NCBI GenBank assembly: GCA_964489015.1
Contig: CAZAXD010000031.1
Span: 1 to 21,437 of the forward strand
Length of the DNA stretch: 21,437 bases
DNA from: JAPYWM01 sp964489015
Lineage (GTDB): Bacteria > Bacteroidota > Bacteroidia > SpSt-205
Reading direction: 5' to 3'
A model generated the notes under the pieces. That model saw only the letters and a list, made by a program, of their open reading frames with translations, was not told the DNA's origin and did no database searches. Made by a program: the position numbers and the translations under genes. This document shows positions 1 to 5,718 of the stretch, piece after piece (the first letter of the stretch is position 1; the number at the start of each line of letters is the position of its first letter).

Positions 1-2
1 CT

Positions 3-10
3 CAAAAGTA
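3..10 (-). promoter_or_regulatory. -7 promoter box of a divergent gene beyond the left edge
   Basis: Read on the minus strand this is TACTTTTG, an exact match to the Bacteroidota -7 consensus TAnnTTTG. It is the mirror image of the aroE box at 23-30; together they form a perfect 9-bp inverted repeat (3-11 and 22-30) around a 10-base centre. By analogy with the other genes here, a start codon is expected four bases further left, just outside the window. The existence of that gene is inference. Confidence 0.5.
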
Positions 11-22
11 CTAGCGATATCG

Positions 23-30
23 TACTTTTG
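23..30 (+). promoter_or_regulatory. -7 promoter box of aroE (leaderless arrangement)
   Basis: TACTTTTG matches TAnnTTTG exactly and is followed by four bases (gagg) and then the GTG start of aroE at 35. The transcription start would fall at or within a base or two of the GTG. I see no clear -33 element upstream, and only 22 bases of upstream sequence are available. Confidence 0.6.
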
Positions 31-34
31 GAGG

Positions 35-859
35 GTGTTATTGGGACTCATAGCTGGGGAAAACGTACTGTCCTTTTCGCCTATCTATTTTCGGCGGGAG
101 TTTGGGCTGGCTTATGAGGTTTGGACCCCGCCAAGCCCGGACGCTATACGGCCGATTATCTCAGCCAAAGGGTGGCGCGGCTTCAACGTAACCACGCCTT
201 ACAAAGAAGTCGTCGTCTCCCTGTTAGACCGACTCATGCCCCCCTGCGCAGACATTCTAGCCGTGAATACCGTCGTCCTCCAGCCGGATGGGACATGGGT
301 TGGGTATAATACCGACTACGAAGCTGCCCGGATGCTCTTACCTCAATACGAGTCCGTGTATGGTCCTTGGGAGGAAGTATGGGTTTTGGGGACTGGGGGA
401 GCGGCCCGGGCTGTCGCCCTGGCTCATGCCCAAACCTGGCCCGCCATTCCCATCACCTTCCTCAGTCGCACCCCATCTAAGCCTGACTTTCCGTTTCCCA
501 CGGCTGGCATGCCCACTACGCAAAGGGTCTCTTACGAAACCGCTGTTAAGCTGCCCCGCCAAGGTCGCCGACTCGTGATTCAAGCCACGCCGCTCGGTAG
601 CTTCCCACGCATGCAGAGCGTACCCCCCTTTCCCTTCCACACGCTGCAGGCCGATGATGTCATCTGGGATCTAGTCTACAATCCGAATCCTTCCCGCTTT
701 TTGCAGATAGCACACCAGCTAGGCTGCCATATCGAAAGTGGTATGAGTCTCTTACGCTTACAAGCCAATCTAAGCGTGCAGTACTGGTTTGCAGCCCACA
801 AAGCGGCCCATCCACATAAAAAGCCTATCTGGTCACGCGCCGCTGCCAGCGACGACTAG
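35..859 (+). CDS. aroE: Shikimate dehydrogenase
   Basis: NADP-dependent reduction of 3-dehydroshikimate to shikimate in the chorismate pathway, cytoplasmic. The 274-residue length fits the family. The N-terminal substrate domain has the serine pair in LSFSP (S13, S15), the catalytic lysine in TTPYK (K57), N78 in AVNT and D94 in YNTDY. The nucleotide domain has the Gly-rich loop GTGGAARAV (about 119-127), the SRT phosphate-binding stretch (144-146), and a C-terminal glutamine in LLRLQAN. The first motif is less usual: AGEN replaces the common G-x-P-x before LSxSP. GTG at 35 is preferred because a -7 box ends four bases upstream; a TTG at 41, six bases after GGAGG, is the alternative and would remove only two residues. 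The 3' end overlaps the convergent gene at 825-1361 by 35 bp. Confidence 0.93.
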   Translation: MLLGLIAGENVLSFSPIYFRREFGLAYEVWTPPSPDAIRPIISAKGWRGFNVTTPYKEVVVSLLDRLMPPCADILAVNTVVLQPDGTWVGYNTDYEAARMLLPQYESVYGPWEEVWVLGTGGAARAVALAHAQTWPAIPITFLSRTPSKPDFPFPTAGMPTTQRVSYETAVKLPRQGRRLVIQATPLGSFPRMQSVPPFPFHTLQADDVIWDLVYNPNPSRFLQIAHQLGCHIESGMSLLRLQANLSVQYWFAAHKAAHPHKKPIWSRAAASDD

Positions 860-1361
860 CTAGACCCATTCTAAGCCCTATCTGCAGCGGGCTAACCTGC
901 CAAGCCTTAGAAGGCCGCCATTCCCAAAGAAGGTAAGGGTCGACAACCGCACCGTAACTCTGCCGAAAAATGCATTGATAGCCCACACTGAGGCCCACCC
1001 CCCAAGCCCTACGACTGGGCTCCCCGATCGCGCCTATCAACCCCACGAGGCCATGCAGTCCAACCCAAAGTCCTGCTGGTGCATACCTAGGCCGCCACCC
1101 ATAATATTTTACCCCGACACGCCCTAAAACCCCTCGTATCGGCAGCATACGGGCATAGCTAAGCCCCAGCGTACCCGTTAGCCCCTCGAGCCGCGGCCGA
1201 AACACGCCCGCCTCAAAGGGCGGCGCCTCCCGAAAGAAGCGATACTCCGCGCCCATCCGATACTCACGCCATAGCCAGCTTAGCCCATCAGCCTGTAGGA
1301 TATACCGCACCGGCAGCTGCCCCCATGCAAGCCCCACTAACCCTAAGACCCAGCCCATCAC
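825..1361 (-). CDS. Small exported protein, probable outer-membrane beta-barrel
   Basis: I do not recognise a named family. The 178-residue product begins with a hydrophobic stretch (WVLGLVGLAWGQ) that looks like a signal peptide cleaved near residue 15. The rest is rich in Gly, Arg, Trp and Tyr in alternating patterns, with short runs such as LGLSYARMLPI, VGVKYYGWRP and VGLSVGYQCIF and an aromatic-rich C-terminal half, which suits amphipathic strands of a small outer-membrane barrel. It is the last gene of a probable operon with the lipoprotein and sirtuin genes, nine bases after the lipoprotein stop. It may also have its own promoter, since TAAATTTG lies four bases before its GTG. ATG at 1358 is an equally possible start one codon later. 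The 3' end overlaps aroE by 35 bp. The barrel assignment is inference from composition. Confidence 0.65.
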   Translation of the reverse strand: MMGWVLGLVGLAWGQLPVRYILQADGLSWLWREYRMGAEYRFFREAPPFEAGVFRPRLEGLTGTLGLSYARMLPIRGVLGRVGVKYYGWRPRYAPAGLWVGLHGLVGLIGAIGEPSRRAWGVGLSVGYQCIFRQSYGAVVDPYLLWEWRPSKAWQVSPLQIGLRMGLASRRWQRRVTR

Positions 1362-1365
1362 TAGA

Positions 1366-1373
1366 CAAATTTA
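1366..1373 (-). promoter_or_regulatory. -7 box overlapping the upstream stop codon
   Basis: On the minus strand TAAATTTG is an exact TAnnTTTG match. Its first three bases are the TAA stop of the upstream lipoprotein gene. Four bases (tcta) separate it from the GTG start of the barrel-like gene at 1361. This suggests an internal, leaderless promoter within the operon. Confidence 0.5.
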
Positions 1374-2672
1374 CTCTACTTCCACGGGTACCACTAAGGT
1401 AGAGTCTACCTCTGGAATCTCAACTAAGCGGATAGGCGGCCGATAGCTAGCCAGCCGAGGAACGCCCGCTTCTATAACCACAGCGGGGCCTTCTGCCGGA
1501 GAGCCCGGCCGAACCCCATACGTGCCCGGAGGCAGCCACAACGTGTCTCCGACTCGGACTAGTAGCCGCGTGGCATTCTCTAGCACCGACGGCGTATAGA
1601 CATAGATCCATTCCACCTCACCCGTAAAGACAGTGCGCACCTTGGCTAAGGGAATCATAGGACCCCGACGCCCATCCAAGTACCCTAGCGTTGCAGAACC
1701 TCGTCCCCTTGGTAGGTGCCATCGCCACGCCTCGCTACAGCCAGACACCAGCGTATCACGCCCCTTTGCCACTAAGTGAAAAAACGTATCCCGCTCCACT
1801 GTATCTAGCACACTAAGCACCACGAGCGGCTGATAACTATTTTCCATCCACGACCAACCTAGCACCGGTCCTATGGTGTCACGCGCCTCGTCTGCCTTCC
1901 GCCAGATTCGGCAAAAGCCAACCGAGTCCCCAAAAGTCGCAGAGTCTCCCCGCACCAGCCAGAGATTCTCCGCTAAAGGACGCTCGTCGGACACGACCGG
2001 CTCTAAAAACTTGAGGATTACGTAGGGCCCCCACTGAAGCACTTGCTTAGGGCGGGGACCTACCGTGTCTAACATAGCCTGCACCCACACGGAGCCCGCT
2101 GGTGAAGGCAGCCACAAAGCCTCCTCACTACTACGCCAAAGGGCATCCCCATCTTTGTCTTCCCAAGCATAAGCTCCCTGAGTCGCTGCAGCACTCACCC
2201 CGCATATGCGAATACTATCCCCCTGTGCCATAAAGCGATAATACCCCCCCTCTGCCTCCAGCACGAGCCACACGGGATGTTTGACGCTAGGAGCAGGGTG
2301 CAGCCGCACACGCACGCAGTGGCTATCCGCTGGGATGACCTGCAAAGGAAGCGGATTGCCTGCTGTAAAGTCCTTGATGCCCGGCCCTAGCCACAGCTGC
2401 GTAGCCGTGTGCGGGAGAATCACGATTAGGCGCTTACCCCGTAGACGAACGCGGCCTCGATCTACGGAGTCTGTAGAGGTGGGATTGTACCACAGCGCAG
2501 TAGGGCTTTCGACCGACTGAAGGTATTCATTCCAGAAGAGCTTGTACTGAAGGTGACCATCTGGCCGGGCATGGACCTTCCAGCGGCGAAGGCTCGGCGG
2601 CGCCACATCAGGCGGCCCCCCGTCCGGCGGCTGAATCGACGCACAGCCCCCAGCACCCAAACTAAGACGCAT
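1371..2672 (-). CDS. Ig-like-domain lipoprotein, 5' end probably frameshifted
   Basis: This matches the Bacteroidota lipoproteins in which a lipidated Cys is followed by a P-x-GG-x-x-D-x-x-PP segment and then an Ig-like (SbsA-type) domain. Here the mature start is CASIQPPDGGPPDVAPP, followed by beta-rich sequence to residue 433. The likely site is the cell envelope; the function of the family is not known to me. From ATG 2672 the signal peptide is only nine residues (MRLSLGAGG), too short and poorly hydrophobic, although AGGAGG lies ten bases upstream. A second frame starting at ATG 2755, overlapping the sirtuin stop as ATGA, encodes an Arg-containing n-region and the hydrophobic LCVLVWVLG, and meets this frame in a run of five Gs (2647-2651). 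One extra G, or a -1 slip there, gives LCVLVWVLGGCASIQ, a good lipobox. The true gene is therefore probably 1371-2755. Confidence 0.75.
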   Translation of the reverse strand: MRLSLGAGGCASIQPPDGGPPDVAPPSLRRWKVHARPDGHLQYKLFWNEYLQSVESPTALWYNPTSTDSVDRGRVRLRGKRLIVILPHTATQLWLGPGIKDFTAGNPLPLQVIPADSHCVRVRLHPAPSVKHPVWLVLEAEGGYYRFMAQGDSIRICGVSAAATQGAYAWEDKDGDALWRSSEEALWLPSPAGSVWVQAMLDTVGPRPKQVLQWGPYVILKFLEPVVSDERPLAENLWLVRGDSATFGDSVGFCRIWRKADEARDTIGPVLGWSWMENSYQPLVVLSVLDTVERDTFFHLVAKGRDTLVSGCSEAWRWHLPRGRGSATLGYLDGRRGPMIPLAKVRTVFTGEVEWIYVYTPSVLENATRLLVRVGDTLWLPPGTYGVRPGSPAEGPAVVIEAGVPRLASYRPPIRLVEIPEVDSTLVVPVEVE

Positions 2673-2755
2673 AGACCACCCCCTCCTAAAAGCCTCCCCC
2701 TAAAGATATCTTGCCCCCTATCGAGCCCCCTTAATCGCCAAATCAAAGCGCTCAT
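2652..2755 (-). other. Out-of-frame signal-peptide segment of the lipoprotein gene
   Basis: This is the 5' portion of the lipoprotein gene in a different frame. ATG 2755-2753 overlaps the sirtuin TGA (2754-2752) in the coupled form ATGA, and the frame encodes about 34 residues ending in LCVLVWVLG. Past the G run this frame runs on for about 60 residues of Arg/Ser-rich sequence that resembles no protein and then stops. It joins the downstream frame only by +1 base or a -1 ribosomal slip. I cannot tell a sequencing indel from a real mutation or recoding. Confidence 0.55.
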
Positions 2756-3489
2756 GATGTCGCTAACAGCCGCTCGTACAGCGTAGCCAACCCAGCACTA
2801 GCCGGCGCTTCGATTACCTCGACACCAGCACGCACCGTCGGACGCGGATCAACAAGGTACTTTTGTTTGGCTCGAACAGCCTCGTCTAGTAAGCCCGCCG
2901 CCGGATACACCCGCAGCGAGCTGCCTACCACTACAAAAATGTCCGCCCGCCGAGCCCACGCCTCCGCTACCGGATACAAGGGCACCGCCTCCCCAAACCA
3001 CACCACATGCGGCCGTAGCTGAGAGCCCCTTTCGCACTTATCCCCCAAAGCAATCGGCCTATACCCAATCTCATACACCAGCGCCTCATCCATCGTACTG
3101 CGTGCCTTCGTTAGCTCACCATGCAGGTGTAAAACATATGTCGAGCCGGCCCGCTCGTGGAGGTCATCTACATTTTGGGTAATCACGATGACCGCGAAGT
3201 GCGCTTCGAGCCTTTTGAGGTACTCATGGGCGGGGTTGGGGCGCGCCCCAGCCAGCTGAGCCCGCCTCTCGTTATAAAAGCGCAAAACCAACTCAGGATT
3301 GCGGGCCCAAGCCTCCGGCGTAGCTACTTCGTAAATAGAATGCTTTTCCCACAACCCGCCACTATCGCGAAAGGTACTAAGGCCGCTTTCCGCCGAGATG
3401 CCTGCGCCTGTCAAGATCACTAGCAGCCGCCCTTCCTGAGGGGCAGGCGGCCGCTGCAGCCATTCAGGAACTGGGGTTACACGCCGCAC
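2752..3489 (-). CDS. cobB: NAD-dependent protein deacylase, sirtuin class III
   Basis: Removes acyl groups from protein lysines using NAD, giving nicotinamide and O-acyl-ADP-ribose. Visible motifs are GAGISAESGL (28-37) with TFR (39-41) for NAD, TQNVD (104-108), catalytic H123 in LHGE, VVWFGE (162-167) and a late GSSL. Y72 and R75 in FYNERR form the Y-x-x-R pair of SIRT5/CobB-type enzymes, which favours succinyl and malonyl groups. Between HGE and VVWFGE there is a single cysteine (C152 in DKCERGSQLRP) where zinc-binding sirtuins have four, a pattern I recall from Bacteroidota homologues. GTG 3489 is chosen because TACCTTTG ends four bases upstream. The gene heads a minus-strand operon; its TGA overlaps the next possible ATG. 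Confidence 0.92.
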   Translation of the reverse strand: MRRVTPVPEWLQRPPAPQEGRLLVILTGAGISAESGLSTFRDSGGLWEKHSIYEVATPEAWARNPELVLRFYNERRAQLAGARPNPAHEYLKRLEAHFAVIVITQNVDDLHERAGSTYVLHLHGELTKARSTMDEALVYEIGYRPIALGDKCERGSQLRPHVVWFGEAVPLYPVAEAWARRADIFVVVGSSLRVYPAAGLLDEAVRAKQKYLVDPRPTVRAGVEVIEAPASAGLATLYERLLATS

Positions 3490-3493
3490 TTCC

Positions 3494-3501
3494 CAAAGGT
3501 A
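3494..3501 (-). promoter_or_regulatory. -7 box of the sirtuin gene (leaderless arrangement)
   Basis: On the minus strand TACCTTTG is an exact TAnnTTTG match, followed by ggaa and the GTG start at 3489. No TTTG-like -33 element is apparent at the usual spacing upstream. Confidence 0.6.
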
Positions 3502-3584
3502 TAACTCAACTTCCTCACTCCTCTACTGCTCAGAGAGTAAATACCGCCCTGACTTTTCACTGTAATACGTTGATTGGCTCTCAC

Positions 3585-4034
3585 TTATCCGAAGGAGGGC
3601 CCCCTATGAGCAGGGTCAAACCAGACATAGGTGACGGTGGTCGTTTGAATTTTGGAAGGATACTTTAGCATGACATCGGTCTGGCTCTGGGTGATTTTGA
3701 CCCGTAGGACGTTGTCATAGGTTCCATTCGGGAGGATGAGCCGCCCCTCACCATCCACCTCAACGCGAATGGTGCCTTTGCCTTCAAACTCAAAACCACG
3801 CGCCGTGTATCGAACAGCATAGGTATCCGCGATTACTTCGCCATACCGCAAGGGGCGCCGCATGAAAAGCACCGGATCGGTGTAGACTATCTCTATACCG
3901 CCATCTGCATAGCCTACCAGGTAGTTTTCCGTTTGGGTCTTCTGCATAAAGACCAGCTCGCCATCGCTGGACTGCCCTACGAGATTAGCCTTGGGAAACT
4001 TCTCAGCATTTTTCACTTGCTTAGGCGAAACCAT
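3585..4034 (-). CDS. Hypothetical secreted-type protein, N-terminally incomplete
   Basis: I recognise the general type, a Bacteroidota exported hypothetical with a beta-rich core ending in a turn like G-x-L-I-L-P-N-G-T-Y-x-N-V-L-R-V-K followed by T-V-T-Y-V-W-F-D-P. No biochemical function is known to me. The 149-residue frame from ATG 4034 has no signal peptide. The homologous-looking sequence continues upstream of that ATG in frame (DFSKLSFKAGDTAVTH) to a TGA at 4083-4085; before the TGA, another 23 in-frame codons from ATG 4154 do not look like a signal peptide, and neither other frame supplies one. The C-terminus stops at RGPSFG with no sorting domain. It is either a decaying gene with a lost 5' end or one whose true start I cannot find. 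No -7 box is seen before ATG 4034. Confidence 0.6.
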   Translation of the reverse strand: MVSPKQVKNAEKFPKANLVGQSSDGELVFMQKTQTENYLVGYADGGIEIVYTDPVLFMRRPLRYGEVIADTYAVRYTARGFEFEGKGTIRVEVDGEGRLILPNGTYDNVLRVKITQSQTDVMLKYPSKIQTTTVTYVWFDPAHRGPSFG

Positions 4035-4200
4035 GTGCGTGACTGCTGTATCACCCGCTTTGAAGCTAAGCTTGGAAAAGTCTCAGACCTGTTTCTGCCC
4101 CCCTTCACCGGGGGAAAGGTCCTTGGCTTCACACTTTTGATAAACCAGCACCATGCCTTCCCTGAAAGTCCTCGGCTCTTTATGCGCTAACTTGACAATG

Positions 4201-4230
4201 TAAAAAGCTAGTCAAGCTTGCAACTAGGCT
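4201..4230 (-). terminator. Rho-independent-type terminator after the T9SS cargo gene
   Basis: On the minus strand, arms AGCCTAGT (4230-4223) and ACTAGCT (4212-4206) pair over seven bases with one bulged C around a 10-base loop, and TTTTTA follows directly. It lies about 50 bases past the stop of the 4280-5617 gene, in the right orientation. The remaining sequence between 4035 and 4279 holds a short C5/G5 hairpin (4099-4114) but no convincing gene. Confidence 0.6.
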
Positions 4231-4279
4231 GACCTTTCTTATGAAACCTCTTAGAGCTATCTGCGTACCCATAGCCTTG

Positions 4280-5617
4280 TTAGAGCTTTTGAAGGCGCAA
4301 GGTTTGGCGCTCACCTTGTTCATTCTCAATAATCACGAGGTATAAACCGGCAGGCAGATCCGCCACTTCATAAGCTGGGGCAGGCCTCCAATCCCGAAGC
4401 AAACGGCCCTGTAGGTCATAAAGATGCACGGACCGAGGGGCAGGGGCTGTGATATGAAACGCCGTCGTAACTGGGTTAGGATATAAACTAATACCCGAAC
4501 CTTGAGATAACCCCCTAATGCCTGTCACGACGCTTTCATCCTCCTCTGCGTAAAGGAATCTTCGCAGCGAAGGCGTAGCTATGCCCAAAGTATCAGAAAA
4601 GGCACTGCCCTGCAGATCCCGCCGAACCACGACACATGTGTCGGTGAAGTCGGTAAAGCTCATAAAGAGCTCTCCCCCTACTCGGAGTAAAGCATACCCC
4701 GTCAAACCACTCAGTGCCATAATCCCTCGGTAGGGGCTCTCTATGTTTTGGGTTTGCACGGCAAACGCACTAAGCGCCCCACTAGTCGACCAAAAAAGTA
4801 TCGTATCTCGCCCGCCCGTATCCGCTGTAAAACCAGAGAAGCTATTCAAACCCGTGGCCAGACTAGTTACGGTGCCAGTGCTAAGATCAAGCCGCGCAAT
4901 CTGTAGCGGACTCATAAAATCCGTATAGCACGCCGCATATAGCGCGTTGCCGATGCGTAAGAGGTCATTGGGATTATCCTCGACCTCATAAGCCGCCACT
5001 ACCTGACGGGTCTGAAGATTAATCAGCACGATGAAACTGTCAGGCCCAAATGTATTCGGATCATAACTCTGCGTAATAAAAGCGCTATCCCCTACCACTA
5101 CAATGCCTTCTCCAGAGCTTCGAAGGTTGGGATGTGCCGGCGGAGACCACAACGAGTCGAGAGCGACACCCGTAGCCGTGGGCTGAATGCGATAAGCCGT
5201 GAAAAAGGGTGGCCGATTCCGAGTAGCCAAAAGCAGCGTATCCTTGATAGCAAGCCGCCGAGCCCCTATCTGAGGCGTAAGAGAGTCCAGCGCAAAAGTC
5301 AAATTCCGCCAAGGCTCCCGAATGCCGTAAATGACGCCCCAATTCACATTAAAATTCGGCCCACCCCCCGCAATAAAGAGGGTCTTGGTAATCGGGTCAT
5401 AGGCTAAATCATTACCGTAAGGCTCTAAAAAGCGGCCCGCTCCTGCCACAATTAACGGACTAGCGATAATGATAACAGACCCATCGGAAAGCTGCTGCCG
5501 GAAATAGATAGAACTCCCTGTATTCGCATCGCCCTCGTACAGACCAAATATTAGCTTAACCCGCTGACCGCTCTGAGCCCAAAGAAAAGCTGTCAACAGT
5601 AGTATAAGAGGTCGCAT
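4280..5617 (-). CDS. T9SS type A sorting-domain protein, beta-propeller-like
   Basis: A secreted or surface protein of 445 residues. A signal peptide (LILLLTAFLWAQ) is cleaved near residue 14. Residues about 20-370 contain repeated strand-rich units of the kind seen in propellers (GNDLAYDPITKTLFIAGG, GNALYAACYTD, GGELFMSFTDFTD), with the object of binding unknown. Residues 376-445 are a typical type A C-terminal domain: it opens with ISLYPNPV, has VHLYDLQGRLL in the middle, the LPAGLYLV turn, and ends TLRLQKL. This domain directs export by the T9SS machinery and is removed or anchored at the surface. The start is set by a perfect -7 box four bases before ATG 5617. It is divergent from the repeat protein at 5719 and followed by a terminator-like hairpin. 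Confidence 0.87.
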   Translation of the reverse strand: MRPLILLLTAFLWAQSGQRVKLIFGLYEGDANTGSSIYFRQQLSDGSVIIIASPLIVAGAGRFLEPYGNDLAYDPITKTLFIAGGGPNFNVNWGVIYGIREPWRNLTFALDSLTPQIGARRLAIKDTLLLATRNRPPFFTAYRIQPTATGVALDSLWSPPAHPNLRSSGEGIVVVGDSAFITQSYDPNTFGPDSFIVLINLQTRQVVAAYEVEDNPNDLLRIGNALYAACYTDFMSPLQIARLDLSTGTVTSLATGLNSFSGFTADTGGRDTILFWSTSGALSAFAVQTQNIESPYRGIMALSGLTGYALLRVGGELFMSFTDFTDTCVVVRRDLQGSAFSDTLGIATPSLRRFLYAEEDESVVTGIRGLSQGSGISLYPNPVTTAFHITAPAPRSVHLYDLQGRLLRDWRPAPAYEVADLPAGLYLVIIENEQGERQTLRLQKL

Positions 5618-5621
5618 GCGG

Positions 5622-5629
5622 CAAAAATA
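5622..5629 (-). promoter_or_regulatory. -7 box of the T9SS cargo gene (leaderless arrangement)
   Basis: On the minus strand TATTTTTG matches TAnnTTTG exactly, followed by ccgc and ATG 5617. It lies in the 101-bp divergent region shared with the repeat-protein gene. Confidence 0.6.
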
Positions 5630-5706
5630 GCCAAATTCCTTTATGGGCCCTTTAGTGTCTCACCCTTTTGTGTATAAACTGCCTACAGACGGTATGGGTT
5701 TTGCCT

Positions 5707-5714
5707 TAATATTG
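5707..5714 (+). promoter_or_regulatory. Probable -7 box of the repeat-protein gene
   Basis: TAATATTG differs from TAnnTTTG at one base and ends four bases (cagc) before GTG 5719, the same geometry as the perfect boxes in this window. That spacing supports GTG as the start. Confidence 0.45.
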
Positions 5715-5718
5715 CAGC

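Noticed and set aside
30..43. GGAGG as a Shine-Dalgarno for aroE starting at TTG 41
   Set aside because: Spacing is acceptable, but the box-to-start distance matches GTG 35 exactly as in four other genes, and GTG keeps the usual N-terminal residues. Kept only as an alternative.
4192..4197. TTGACA on the plus strand as a sigma70-type promoter
   Set aside because: No matching -10, no gene downstream on that strand, and the motif is not the promoter type used in this window.
4241..4345. Short plus-strand frame beginning ATG AAA with a hydrophobic start
   Set aside because: It lies mostly antisense to the T9SS sorting domain, is about 34 codons long, and has no Shine-Dalgarno or promoter box.
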